A stretch of 64,000 nt of DNA from UBA2336 sp031395485 (GTDB lineage Bacteria; Bacteroidota; Bacteroidia; Cytophagales; Cyclobacteriaceae). The notes beneath the pieces are model-generated. The model searched no databases. It was not told the DNA's origin and saw nothing but the letters and a program-made list of their open reading frames with translations. This document shows positions 7,872 to 16,415 of the stretch, in pieces. The translations under genes and the position numbers were made by a program. Each line of letters opens with the position of its first letter. Position 1 is the stretch's first letter. The stretch spans positions 186,001 through 250,000 of the forward strand of contig JANNUS010000010.1 in NCBI GenBank assembly GCA_031395485.1. The letters are read 5' to 3'.

Positions 7872-8944
7872 TACAACTTCGAAAGTTTTGAACGAAGAAC
7901 GAAATCAGCGATAACCAAAGCAGCCATAGCTTCTACAATGGGCACAGCCCGCGGCACTACACATGGATCGTGTCGACCTTTTCCAGAAACGGTAGTTTCA
8001 TTTCCCTCTTTATCCACACTTTGTTGATCCTTCATAATGGTCGCTACCGGTTTAAAGGCAACATTGAAATAAATATCCTCACCATTGCTGATACCTCCTT
8101 GTATTCCACCGGAGTGATTTGTCTTTGTTCTAATTTTTCCACCTTCGTTCACAAACTCATCGTTATGCTGTGAACCGTTAAGCTTAACACCTTCAAACCC
8201 GCTGCCGTATTCAAAACCTTTTACAGCATTGATGCTCAGCATGGCCTTTCCTAGTTCAGCATGAAGTTTATCGAATACTGGCTCACCTAATCCTACTGGT
8301 GTATTTTTAATCACACACGTAACAATTCCGCCAATGGTATCGCGATTCAATCGCACCTGATCGATCAGCGCAATCATTTTTTCGGCCATGGCTGGATCAG
8401 GACAACGAACTATGTTATTTTCTGTCTTGCTAAGATCAAGTTGAGTATAATGTGATGTTTTTAATTCTCCTACCTGCGATACAAAGGCATTGATCTCAAC
8501 AGCATATTTTTTTAAAAGCAGTTTAGCGACAGCACCTGCTGCTACTCGGGCTGCTGTTTCACGAGCAGAGCTTCTGCCACCACCATGATAATCACGAAAA
8601 CCGTATTTGGCCTCGTAGGTATAATCAGCATGAGAAGGACGAAATGTATTTTCTAAATGGCTGTAATCTTTGCTTCGCTGATCGCTGTTTTCAATGACAA
8701 TAGCGATGGGTGCTCCAGTCGACTTTCCTTCAAATACGCCTGAAAGAATTTTAATGGTGTCATCTTCCTTGCGTTGCGTTGTAATTTTTGATTGACCAGG
8801 TTTTCTGCGATCTAACTCCGATTGAATAAACGTCTCATCAATCTCCAATCCAGCCGGGCAGCCATCAATCACTACGCCAATTGAATGGCCGTGTGATTCA
8901 CCAAAAGTTGTAATGCGAAAAAGGGTTCCGTAAGAGTTGCTCAT
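7871..8944 (-). CDS. aroC: Chorismate synthase
   Basis: A 357-residue cytoplasmic enzyme that converts 5-enolpyruvylshikimate-3-phosphate to chorismate using reduced FMN, the last common step of aromatic amino acid synthesis. Signatures are visible: GESHG near residue 16, RRRPGQ-type block (DRRKPGQSKITTQRKE), the GGGRSSARETA signature around 121-131, and the C-terminal RHDPCVVPRAVP. Length is normal. It is the first gene of a minus-strand operon; its stop codon overlaps the start of the TPM-domain gene by one base, although no metabolic link between them is known. Confidence 0.97.
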   Translation of the reverse strand: MSNSYGTLFRITTFGESHGHSIGVVIDGCPAGLEIDETFIQSELDRRKPGQSKITTQRKEDDTIKILSGVFEGKSTGAPIAIVIENSDQRSKDYSHLENTFRPSHADYTYEAKYGFRDYHGGGRSSARETAARVAAGAVAKLLLKKYAVEINAFVSQVGELKTSHYTQLDLSKTENNIVRCPDPAMAEKMIALIDQVRLNRDTIGGIVTCVIKNTPVGLGEPVFDKLHAELGKAMLSINAVKGFEYGSGFEGVKLNGSQHNDEFVNEGGKIRTKTNHSGGIQGGISNGEDIYFNVAFKPVATIMKDQQSVDKEGNETTVSGKGRHDPCVVPRAVPIVEAMAALVIADFVLRSKLSKL

Positions 8945-8970
8945 ATTAGGACGTAAAGTAGCAAGATGTA

Positions 8971-9014
8971 AGGCTTAAGACGATCTTGATACTTGTGTCT
9001 TACGTCTTATGTCT
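8971..9014. repeat. GTCTTA-type degenerate repeat overlapping the end of the BatD-like gene
   Basis: The run TGTCTTACGTCTTATGTCTT covers the last codons of the BatD-like gene and the gap before aroC. It resembles the repeat at 62-145, including the TGTCTTA(A/C)GTCTT unit. Confidence 0.55.
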
Positions 9015-10458
9015 TTCTGAACACAAGATAAGCTGATCCGGCCAACATCACCAAAACAAAAATGCTGAGTGCAGGGTTAACCCATGCTTTATCCGATATA
9101 GTATGCAGCGTATTGTCTGTGGTGCTAATCTTATCGTAGAAGGAACCAGCATCGGTTGATTCAATAACATCATTTTTCAAACTCTCGCCACTTACAACTA
9201 CCACCGCCTGCGGTTTAAGTGTATCATAATTTTTAGTAGTGGGGTTAAAATATATCCAATGCAGGAGATCACGCATGCGATACTCACCTGGTTCTTTTGG
9301 AATTACAAAGTAGTTGAATGATTTTGTACCGGTAACGTGGTTATTTTCTCTGTTAATACTCTGACGCACGTTTGGTTCATAAAAATCAAAGCTACCATCC
9401 TTGAATGTCACAGGCTTTTCAATGGACGAAATATTACCCTCACCAAAAATATTAAACTCGTACGAAAAGCTTTGCCCTGTTTGTAAAGCTGTACTACTGA
9501 TTTTTTCATCGAGGCGGTAATTTCCAACAGCTACTTGGTCGCGCAAGGGGTGAGGAGGGAGTTCTTTTATTTTTATGGTTTTTGGTTTCGAATAAAATGT
9601 TTTAAAATCTTCTTTTCTGTTTTGCCCAAAGAAAGAGGGGTTTTTGGCTACTTTAAATTTTATCATCTCCAATCCTATACTCGGAAACTCAACAGTTTTT
9701 GCATTAAGCGGATAGTATGTAGCCTGATACAGTTTGTATTGCGTGTAATCTGCACCGTTAATGGTTACGGATTCGCCCTGTATATTTTCAATATTGAAAT
9801 TCTCTTCCCAACAAGAAGATGGTTTTATTTTTTTGAGAATATTCGAAAGTTGTTTAGCTAGTTCATAAAACTGTAAGGGAGCTCGGTTATTCTCAGCCAC
9901 ATAGAAAGATAAGGCAGCTGTAAAACCTTCGCCAACATAAACCTCACTCTTATTTGTTGTCAGGGCTAGAAAGGCGTCATCTTTAATATCGACAAATTCA
10001 GTATTTCCAGCACCAAAAAAGCCATCGCGCTCCATCAAATTTCGGAAAGGGTCTCGTGTCTGATTTTGTATGGGGGCCCCTACTTTTATTTTTTTGCCGG
10101 GCGAACTAATTACCTGGTCATTAATACGCATTTTAAAAGCGGGTACTGTAAATGTACCTTGTTTCGTAGGCAGGTAGGTCATTACTATACTCTGCGATGA
10201 CGAGACTTGCCCGTTTACAATGCTTGTTTGTGATTGTGAGGAAGTACCACGTTTCCTAAAGCCGGCAATATCCGGGAAATTGTAGTCATTGGTTTTAAAA
10301 CGGTCATTCTGGATGGTGGCGGTAATAGTCCAGGCTTGGTTTTCCCCGATTTCATCAGGGCCCAAAATAACCTGAATGGCCTGCCCATTTACAAACGGGG
10401 CCGCAACCAAGGCAAAAAAAAGGGTTACGGGTAATTTTTTTAAAAAAAATCGTGTCAT
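9007..10458 (-). CDS. BatD-like protein (aerotolerance family), exported and membrane-anchored
   Basis: A 483-residue protein if started at the ATG at 10458. That start gives a clean signal peptide (MTRFFLKKLPVTLFFALVAA). An ATG 24 bp further upstream is less likely, because a -7 box at 10488-10495 would place the transcription start at or after it. The body is a string of beta-sandwich domains (about 25-430) of the BatD type (for example GENQAWTITATIQND and FYVAENNRAPLQFYELAK), with one C-terminal membrane helix (about 460-478) and a short basic end. In Bacteroidota, BatD usually sits with BatABCE and MoxR; here it stands alone. The role is assigned only at family level. Confidence 0.82.
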   Translation of the reverse strand: MTRFFLKKLPVTLFFALVAAPFVNGQAIQVILGPDEIGENQAWTITATIQNDRFKTNDYNFPDIAGFRKRGTSSQSQTSIVNGQVSSSQSIVMTYLPTKQGTFTVPAFKMRINDQVISSPGKKIKVGAPIQNQTRDPFRNLMERDGFFGAGNTEFVDIKDDAFLALTTNKSEVYVGEGFTAALSFYVAENNRAPLQFYELAKQLSNILKKIKPSSCWEENFNIENIQGESVTINGADYTQYKLYQATYYPLNAKTVEFPSIGLEMIKFKVAKNPSFFGQNRKEDFKTFYSKPKTIKIKELPPHPLRDQVAVGNYRLDEKISSTALQTGQSFSYEFNIFGEGNISSIEKPVTFKDGSFDFYEPNVRQSINRENNHVTGTKSFNYFVIPKEPGEYRMRDLLHWIYFNPTTKNYDTLKPQAVVVVSGESLKNDVIESTDAGSFYDKISTTDNTLHTISDKAWVNPALSIFVLVMLAGSAYLVFRKT

Positions 10459-10487
10459 TGTCAATCTTCGTACCAATATCATCGTTA

Positions 10488-10495
10488 CAAAACTA
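10488..10495 (-). promoter_or_regulatory. Candidate -7 box (TAGTTTTG) for the BatD-like gene
   Basis: Exact TAnnTTTG match on the minus strand, 29 bp before the preferred ATG at 10458. It helps exclude the upstream in-frame ATG at 10482. No clear -33 element was seen. Confidence 0.45.
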
Positions 10496-10582
10496 AAAAT
10501 GTTCTTTTAGTTACGTTTACCGCTCACTAAATTAACAGGTGAATTTTAACAAATTTTTTATCTCGTACGTTAACATGTTTCC

Positions 10583-10768
10583 ATGCTGAATTATGTCAAA
10601 ACGGTGCTCACCAAGGTGAGTTTTGACGCACGGCTCTTTGAAAAGGAGCTGAAAAAGGCCATCGAAATTTTGATTGGCGCTGACATCCAAAATCTCAAAC
10701 AATGGTGTTACAGCCAGTTTGGGAATCAACACGAAGCCATTTTGCAGCGGTGCTTCGTGGTAGCCTGA
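10583..10768 (+). CDS. Small conserved hypothetical protein (61 aa)
   Basis: The protein begins MLNYVKTVLTKVSFDARLFE and is mostly predicted helix, with alternating charged and hydrophobic residues and the segment QNLKQWCYSQFG. Similar short proteins with this LNYVKT..L.KVSFD..LFEKEL opening occur widely in Cytophagales genomes; I recall them as hypothetical proteins of unknown function. The gene stands alone, divergent from the BatD-like gene, and is followed by a strong terminator. That context supports a real, separately transcribed gene despite its size. Function cannot be assigned. Confidence 0.75.
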   Translation: MLNYVKTVLTKVSFDARLFEKELKKAIEILIGADIQNLKQWCYSQFGNQHEAILQRCFVVA

Positions 10769-10789
10769 AATTTTAAGCTATGTAAAACC

Positions 10790-10819
10790 AGTCCCCCGTA
10801 AATGGGGGACTTAATTTTT
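10790..10819 (+). terminator. Intrinsic terminator after the 61-aa small gene
   Basis: Perfect stem AGTCCCCC/GGGGGACT (10790-10797 with 10804-10811) around a GTAAAT loop, followed by TAATTTTTA. It lies 22 bp after the stop codon. Confidence 0.8.
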
Positions 10820-10873
10820 ATGGCTAGTTCGTCATGTCAAATCCCGGATTAATTAATCTGAGTATCCGCAATG

Positions 10874-11020
10874 AGTCCTAAATAATATTTATTCGTCATT
10901 TCGCAGTCCGGCCATAGGCAGGACGGAGAAATCCCCTATCGTGTAACCCTCAAGGGATTTCTCCGCTCACCCTCCTTCGTCAGGTTCACTGCGAAATGAC
11001 GTTCATACTATTTTAGGACT
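10874..11020. repeat. 147-bp MITE-like element with three nested inverted-repeat blocks
   Basis: Outer arms AGTCCTAAATAAT (from 10874) and a near-complementary arm ending TTTTAGGACT at 11020. Middle arms CGTCATTTCGCAGT (10894-10907) and ACTGCGAAATGACG (10988-11001) match perfectly. Inner arms CGGAGAAATCCC (10924-10935) and GGGATTTCTCCG (10954-10965) also match perfectly. It has no ORF and fills the gap before queG. It shares the TCATT.CG...CG.AATGA architecture with the element at 1034-1167 but differs in sequence, so it is probably a separate family of dispersed hairpin elements. Confidence 0.8.
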
Positions 11021-11037
11021 TGAAACGGATACACATA

Positions 11038-11964
11038 TTAATTTATGATAAAACGAATGTTTCTTTTTAATCCTCCCAGCTTAGCCCTCTTTACCGCTGA
11101 TTTTTTAAACAGTTTTTGAAACACATCATCCGTAATTTCTTTCCATTCCTGTTGTTTCATATTCTCTAAATCCGGATGAGGATTGAAACGAGGTTCTTGG
11201 TGTGGTTTTGAAAAACTATTCCACGGGCAAATATCCTGACAGATGTCGCAACCAAAAACCCAATTTTCAAATTTTCCTTTTACGGTTGTTTGAATTTCAT
11301 CTTTTAGTTCGATGGTAAAATACGAAATGCACTTACTTCCATCCACAACATACGGCTGTGGAATAGCATCGGTCGGGCAGGCATCCATGCAGGCAGTACA
11401 CGTTCCACAATAATCTTTGAGAGGGCCGTCATATTCTAATTCAAGATCAACAATCAGCTCGGCTAGAAAAAAGAAACTTCCCATCGATCGATTGAGAAGC
11501 AAACTATTCTTACCAATCCAACCAATGCCACTTTTTTTAGCCCATGCTCTTTCCATTACAGGACCCGAATCAACGAAGGCCCGCCCCTGAACTTCTCCAA
11601 TTTGCTCCTGTATTTGATGAAGAAATTCTTTGAGTTTATCTTTTATTACGAAGTGATAGTCTTCTCCGTAAGCATACTTTGCAATTTTGAGTTGGTTATC
11701 GTTTGCTAAATCCTTTTCTGGATAATAATTATAAACAAGACTGATGACTGATTTTGCTCCCGGAACAAGCAATGTAGGATCGAGGCGTTTATCAAAATTA
11801 TTTTCCATGTATCCCATGGCTCCATGGTAGCCGCGCTTCAGCCATTCTTCTAATTGTGGAGCCTCCTCTTTCAAGAACTCTGCTTTCGAAATGCCGCAAA
11901 AATTAAATCCAAGGTTGGAGGAGATAGATTTAATGAGTTGTGTTTGGTGCGATGCAGATTTCAT
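11038..11964 (-). CDS. queG: Epoxyqueuosine reductase
   Basis: A 308-residue cobalamin-dependent iron-sulfur enzyme that reduces epoxyqueuosine to queuosine in tRNA, the last step of the pathway. Visible features are the catalytic-region motif FVDSGPVMERAWAKKSG, the GWIGKNSLL segment, and two [4Fe-4S] motifs, CGTCTACMDACPTDA and CDICQDICPW. Length is slightly short of E. coli QueG, which has an extra C-terminal HEAT-like part. It lies downstream of ruvB on the same strand, a neighbourhood I recall as common in Bacteroidota. A 190-bp gap with a palindromic repeat separates them. Confidence 0.96.
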   Translation of the reverse strand: MKSASHQTQLIKSISSNLGFNFCGISKAEFLKEEAPQLEEWLKRGYHGAMGYMENNFDKRLDPTLLVPGAKSVISLVYNYYPEKDLANDNQLKIAKYAYGEDYHFVIKDKLKEFLHQIQEQIGEVQGRAFVDSGPVMERAWAKKSGIGWIGKNSLLLNRSMGSFFFLAELIVDLELEYDGPLKDYCGTCTACMDACPTDAIPQPYVVDGSKCISYFTIELKDEIQTTVKGKFENWVFGCDICQDICPWNSFSKPHQEPRFNPHPDLENMKQQEWKEITDDVFQKLFKKSAVKRAKLGGLKRNIRFIIN

Positions 11965-12003
11965 AATTCACTCCCCGTTCCTCGGATAGTGAATATTGTA
12001 CTG

Positions 12004-12095
12004 CTCTGCGTCATCCTTTGCGATCTCCGCGTTCTTTGCGGTTAAAAATTTTACAGCAAAGGTTGCAAAGGAATTCACGCAGAGGTTCGCAGAGG
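12004..12095. repeat. Palindrome-ended dispersed repeat (CTCTGCG...CGCAGAG type), copy 1
   Basis: The queG-ruvB gap holds a sequence that on the minus strand reads CTCTGCG...TGTAAAATTTTTAACCGCAAAG...ACGCAGAG. The element at 53583-53663 is a second copy in the opposite orientation, with the shared core GTAAAAT...AACCGCAAAGA. Ends are CTCTGCG and CGCAGAG. A short reading frame across this gap (11968-12165, minus) is made of the repeat and is not considered a gene. Confidence 0.8.
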
Positions 12096-12157
12096 ATACT
12101 TGCGGAATAATTTTTGTCATCACAAACTTCATGACACTTTTTTTATGAAGTGGAGTA

Positions 12158-13189
12158 TCAATCAAACAATCCTGATCCTTTGCTGGCAGGAGGGATAATT
12201 TTCAAGTGCTTATAGGCTTTTTCCGTTGTTTCCCGTCCACGCGATGTTCGCTTAATGTATCCTTCTTTGATTAAGAATGGTTCGTACACTTCTTCGATTG
12301 TTTCGGCCTCTTCACTCACGGATGTTGCAATCGTAGAAAGTCCAACCGGTCCGCCTTTAAATTTTTCAATAATGGCCATAAGGATACGGTTATCCATATC
12401 GTCTAATCCGTTTTCATCAACATCAAGTGCTTTTAAGGCTAATTGTGCGATGGCCATGGTAATTGTACCATCACCTTTTATTTGAGCGAAGTCGCGTGTT
12501 CTACGCAACAAATTATTGGCGATACGGGGTGTGCCTCTGCTTCTGCGCGCAATTTCAAATGAAGCATCATCCTCAATGGGTGTATTTAAAATTACAGCCG
12601 AGCGATTAACGATCTTTTTTAATAACACGGAGTCATAATATTCCAATCGTGAATTAATGCCAAAACGAGCACGCAAGGGAGAGGTAAGTAATCCAGCTCT
12701 TGTTGTTGCGCCAATAAGTGTAAAGGGGTTTAGCCCAATTTGTATTGATCGTGCATTCGGACCAGAATCCAACATGATGTCAATCCGAAAGTCTTCCATA
12801 GCTGAATACAAGTATTCCTCAACAATGGGATTGAGTCGATGTATTTCATCTATAAATAGAACATCATTTGTTTCAAGATTGGTAAGTAGACCGGCAAGGT
12901 CGCTCGGTTTATCTAATACCGGGCCTGATGTAATTTTGATATTGGTTTGAAGTTCGTTTGCTATGATGTAGGAGAGGGTGGTCTTGCCTAATCCTGGAGG
13001 GCCGTGAAGTAATACGTGATCAAGCGATTCATTGCGTTGTTTTGCTGCCTGAACGAAAATCTTAATGTTATCAACTACTTTTTGTTGCCCAGTAAAGTCA
13101 TCAAATGATAATGGGCGTAATGCCTTTTCAATTTCTTTTTCAGCCGCATTCAGGTTCTCGCTATCACCACTCAGGTATTCTTCTCGCAT
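12158..13189 (-). CDS. ruvB: Holliday junction branch migration ATPase RuvB
   Basis: A 343-residue AAA+ motor that, with RuvA, drives branch migration of Holliday junctions during recombinational repair. The Walker A motif LHGPPGLGKTTL and Walker B motif LFIDEIHRL are clear. The sensor region GATTRAGLL, the arginine-finger region ARFGI, and the C-terminal winged helix (KEGYIKRTSRGRETTEKAY) are intact. Length is normal for the family. Confidence 0.98.
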   Translation of the reverse strand: MREEYLSGDSENLNAAEKEIEKALRPLSFDDFTGQQKVVDNIKIFVQAAKQRNESLDHVLLHGPPGLGKTTLSYIIANELQTNIKITSGPVLDKPSDLAGLLTNLETNDVLFIDEIHRLNPIVEEYLYSAMEDFRIDIMLDSGPNARSIQIGLNPFTLIGATTRAGLLTSPLRARFGINSRLEYYDSVLLKKIVNRSAVILNTPIEDDASFEIARRSRGTPRIANNLLRRTRDFAQIKGDGTITMAIAQLALKALDVDENGLDDMDNRILMAIIEKFKGGPVGLSTIATSVSEEAETIEEVYEPFLIKEGYIKRTSRGRETTEKAYKHLKIIPPASKGSGLFD

Positions 13190-13303
13190 AATCGGAATTG
13201 TTTAGCGAAGGTACACATTTGACAGATTGAAAGGTATTGAGTAAAGCAACAATGTTGCATGTAGAGACAATTTCCATAACTTGCACCTTGTTGATTTGTG
13301 CCC

Positions 13304-14062
13304 ATGACGCTAAAATTGCTCGTACTATTCCTAACACCGCTACTTTCCGGATTGGCTATATACTTACTGCCACAGGGCAAGACAAGAAATTTCAAATTGC
13401 TGCTGGTATTTGCGGGAGCATACCTGTTTAGTATAACGGTGATCCATATTTTACCGGAACTATACATACAAAACCGGGAAGTAGAGTTGATAGGTCTATT
13501 TGTATTGGCAGGTTTTTTCCTTCAACAATTGCTTGAATATTTTACTTCAGGAATTGAACATGGGCACATCCACACCCACGATGAGCAACACAGTCATCAT
13601 AGCCACCAACACCATCAGGTTTCAGCCATTGTTTTGCTTATTGCATTATGCGTGCATGCCTTTTTGGAAGGTGCTATGCTTGCCCAGCCGGATTCTTTCT
13701 CTATTAATTATGATGTGAATGCCATTCTGTTGGGCATTGCTCTTCATCGTGCGCCCGCAGCTTTTGCGTTGATGACCGTGTTGGCGTTTCAATTGCATTC
13801 TCGTAATAAAGCAATTCCATACCTCGTAGGATTTTCATTGGCAGCCCCCATTGGCTTATTGGTGAGTACGTATTTGGTAGATGCTGAAGTTTTATCTGAC
13901 TCTGGCCTCACCTATTTATACGCCCTCGTGTGTGGAAATTTTCTTCATATTTCTACGACCATTGTTTTTGAGAGTAGTCCCGATCACCACTTTAACGCGC
14001 GTAAAATGACGGTGGCTATTTTCGGAGCACTCGTGGCGGTGGCCGTTCAGTACATGCTATAA
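13304..14062 (+). CDS. ZIP-family metal transporter
   Basis: A 252-residue inner-membrane protein (ATG at 13304; a GTG two codons earlier is less likely). It has about eight membrane segments. A histidine-rich cytoplasmic loop between TM3 and TM4 reads HGHIHTHDEQHSHHSHQHH (about residues 87-106), typical of ZIP carriers. The metal-site helices appear as ALCVHAFLEGAML and GIALHRAPAAFAL. ZIP proteins import divalent metals such as zinc or iron. The helix that usually reads HNxPEG is replaced by HAFLEG and HRAPAA, as in more distant ZIP members, so metal specificity is open. Confidence 0.85.
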   Translation: MTLKLLVLFLTPLLSGLAIYLLPQGKTRNFKLLLVFAGAYLFSITVIHILPELYIQNREVELIGLFVLAGFFLQQLLEYFTSGIEHGHIHTHDEQHSHHSHQHHQVSAIVLLIALCVHAFLEGAMLAQPDSFSINYDVNAILLGIALHRAPAAFALMTVLAFQLHSRNKAIPYLVGFSLAAPIGLLVSTYLVDAEVLSDSGLTYLYALVCGNFLHISTTIVFESSPDHHFNARKMTVAIFGALVAVAVQYML

Positions 14063-14131
14063 GGGTAATCAAAATATGTATTTGATTTTGGTTTAAAAGA
14101 CACGATTTTTAGTTCGCGTAATAAACCCGGT

Positions 14132-16024
14132 ATGAGTTCCATCCAATCTTTTTCAGAATACCAACAACAATACGATCACAGCGTTAATGATCCGGAGGCT
14201 TTTTGGGAGGCCATTGCCGAAAATTTCACGTGGCGTAAGAAATGGAACAAGGTACTGGAATGGGATTTCCATAAACCGGAAGTAAAATGGTTTATCGGAG
14301 GCAAGTTGAACATTACTGAAAATTGCCTTGATCGCCATTTGCCTGAACGGGCCAATCAAACTGCATTGATTTGGGAGCCGAATGACCCGAAGGATGATGC
14401 AAAGCACTTTACCTATCAGCAACTGTTTGATCATGTATGCCAGACAGCAAACATGTTAAAGGTAAATGGTATAAAAAAAGGCGACCGTGTTTGTATTTAC
14501 ATGCCGATGATACCCGAGCTTTCCTTTGCGGTATTAGCCTGCGCAAGAATTGGGGCCGTACATTCGGTTGTATTTGCAGGATTCTCTTCCGGATCATTAG
14601 TCGATCGGATCAACGACTCGGGTTGCAAAGCAGTGCTGACTACCGATGGAGCATCTCGCGGAGATAAAAAAATTGAACTCAAAACAATTGTAGATGAAAC
14701 ATTGGAGAAATGCCCAACCATTGAAAAGACTATTGTGCTGAAACACACACAGTCAACTGTTAGCATGAAGCCTGGTCGCGATGTGTGGTGGCATGACGAA
14801 ATTATAAAAGTAAATGCAATCTGTTCAGCCGAAGAAATGGATTCAGAGGATTTGCTTTTTATTCTGTACACATCCGGTTCAACCGGAAAGCCCAAAGGCA
14901 TGGTACACACCTGCGGAGGTTATATGGTTTATACCGATTACACATTTAAAACAGCTTTTCAGTACCAGGCTGGTCAGGTTTATTGGTGCACCGCTGATGT
15001 TGGATGGATCACCGGGCATTCATACATTTTGTATGGGCCATTATCTGCGGGTGCAACTACCGTTATGTTTGAAGGAATTCCTTCCTGGCCCGATTGGGGA
15101 AGGTTTTGGCAAGTAATTGAACGACATAAGGTGAATATTTTCTATACAGCTCCTACGGCCATACGTTCATTGGAAAAAGCACCGATAAGTTTTGTTGAAA
15201 GACATGATCTCTCTTCTTTAAAAATATTAGGAACAGTCGGGGAGCCCATTAATGAAGAAGCCTGGCATTGGTATGATAGAAATATTGGTAAGGGGAAATG
15301 TCCTATCATCGATACGTGGTGGCAAACCGAAACCGGTGGGTTTATGATATCACCAATAGCTCATGCAACGAAATTAAAGCCAGCACATGCCTCATTCCCG
15401 TTACCGGGGGTTCAGCCTGCCATTATGGATGAAAATGGAAAAGAACTTAACGGCAATGGAGTTGAAGGAAGGTTGGCAATTAAATTCCCCTGGCCTTCAA
15501 TGTCAAGAACCATTTACGGAGATCACCAACGATTTAAGGATACGTACTTCTCCACCTTTCCGGGAAAATATTTTACAGGCGATGGATGCAAGCGTGATGA
15601 GGAAGGGTATTATAGAATTACGGGTCGTGTAGATGATATCATTATTGTATCAGGCCACAATATGGGTACTGCCGAGATTGAAAGTGCCATTGATGAGCAT
15701 TCAGCTGTTTGCGAAACCGCAGTAGTAGGCTTTCCACATGACATAAAAGGGCAGGGAATTTACGCCTTTGTTATTTGTTATGAAAAGCCAACGGATGAAG
15801 ACCAGCTTCGCACTGAAATCCGGGAAACGGTATCCAAAATTATTGGGCCGATAGCCAAACCCGATAAAATTCAATTTGTTAGTGGGTTGCCCAAAACGCG
15901 GTCGGGAAAAATCATGCGAAGAATTTTACGGAAAATAGCCGAAGGTGAAATGTCTAATCTGGGCGATACGTCCACACTTTTAGACCCTTTAGTCGTAGAA
16001 GAGATTAAAAATGGGGCATTTTAG
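14132..16024 (+). CDS. acs: Acetyl-CoA synthetase (AMP-forming) or close acyl-CoA synthetase
   Basis: A 630-residue cytoplasmic ligase that activates acetate through acetyl-AMP to acetyl-CoA. Diagnostic motifs are the P-loop YTSGSTGKPKG, the acetate-pocket segment DTWWQTETGG, the hinge region GRVDDIIIVSGHNMGTAEIE, and the C-terminal catalytic lysine in KTRSGKIMRR, a known target for lysine acetylation control. Length matches Acs. The gene ends 43 bp before the DUF3127 gene, which has its own -7 box. Confidence 0.94.
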   Translation: MSSIQSFSEYQQQYDHSVNDPEAFWEAIAENFTWRKKWNKVLEWDFHKPEVKWFIGGKLNITENCLDRHLPERANQTALIWEPNDPKDDAKHFTYQQLFDHVCQTANMLKVNGIKKGDRVCIYMPMIPELSFAVLACARIGAVHSVVFAGFSSGSLVDRINDSGCKAVLTTDGASRGDKKIELKTIVDETLEKCPTIEKTIVLKHTQSTVSMKPGRDVWWHDEIIKVNAICSAEEMDSEDLLFILYTSGSTGKPKGMVHTCGGYMVYTDYTFKTAFQYQAGQVYWCTADVGWITGHSYILYGPLSAGATTVMFEGIPSWPDWGRFWQVIERHKVNIFYTAPTAIRSLEKAPISFVERHDLSSLKILGTVGEPINEEAWHWYDRNIGKGKCPIIDTWWQTETGGFMISPIAHATKLKPAHASFPLPGVQPAIMDENGKELNGNGVEGRLAIKFPWPSMSRTIYGDHQRFKDTYFSTFPGKYFTGDGCKRDEEGYYRITGRVDDIIIVSGHNMGTAEIESAIDEHSAVCETAVVGFPHDIKGQGIYAFVICYEKPTDEDQLRTEIRETVSKIIGPIAKPDKIQFVSGLPKTRSGKIMRRILRKIAEGEMSNLGDTSTLLDPLVVEEIKNGAF

Positions 16025-16038
16025 AAACAGTATTTTAA

Positions 16039-16046
16039 TATCTTTG
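16039..16046 (+). promoter_or_regulatory. Candidate -7 box (TATCTTTG) for the DUF3127 gene
   Basis: Exact TAnnTTTG match in the 43-bp gap after acs, 21 bp before the ATG at 16068. It suggests independent transcription of the DUF3127 gene. Confidence 0.5.
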
Positions 16047-16067
16047 ACCTCTTGAAACAACAACATT

Positions 16068-16415
16068 ATGGAAATAACAGGAATAGTAGTAAGTCTTTTA
16101 CCAATGCAAACAGGCCAGGGTAAAAACGGAGTATGGAAGAAACAGGAATTTATTATGGAAACCCCGGGCCAATTCCCAAAGAAGGTTTGCTTGTCGTTAT
16201 GGGGCGAAAAAGTGGACGAGAACAGGATCACCATGGGAGATAAAATCACTGCGTCAATCAATATCGAAAGCCGTGAGTATAACGGTCGCTGGTATACCGA
16301 TGTACGCGCATGGAAAATCGCCAAAGGTGGAAGTAGCCAGCAATCTGAGGCCCCTGCGATGGATGCATCCTTTGCTCCGGATGCGAGCAGTGGAAGTGAT
16401 GATTTACCGTTTTAA
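16068..16415 (+). CDS. DUF3127 domain protein with an SSB-like acidic C-terminal tip
   Basis: A 115-residue protein. Residues 1-85 look like a small beta-barrel of the DUF3127 family (EITGIVVSLLPMQTGQGKNG, KKQEFIMET, REYNGRWYTDVRAWKI), a group centred on Bacteroidota. Residues 87-115 form a disordered Ser/Ala/Gln linker ending SGSDDLPF. That ending closely resembles the DDDIPF/DDLPF tip that single-stranded DNA-binding proteins use to recruit repair and replication proteins. The overall layout (OB-like barrel, flexible linker, acidic tip) mimics SSB. A nucleic-acid role is therefore inferred. The downstream gene starts within its stop codon. Confidence 0.85.
   Translation: MEITGIVVSLLPMQTGQGKNGVWKKQEFIMETPGQFPKKVCLSLWGEKVDENRITMGDKITASINIESREYNGRWYTDVRAWKIAKGGSSQQSEAPAMDASFAPDASSGSDDLPF

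Noticed and set aside
11968..12165. 65-codon minus-strand reading frame between queG and ruvB
   Set aside because: It is composed mostly of the CTCTGCG...CGCAGAG repeat, overlaps the ruvB end, and has no protein-like features.
13298..13300. GTG at 13298 as the ZIP transporter start
   Set aside because: An ATG two codons downstream gives a normal N-terminus; GTG adds only Met-Pro.
14497..14910. 137-codon minus-strand frame opposite acs
   Set aside because: Shadow of the acetyl-CoA synthetase gene; no upstream promoter or family features.
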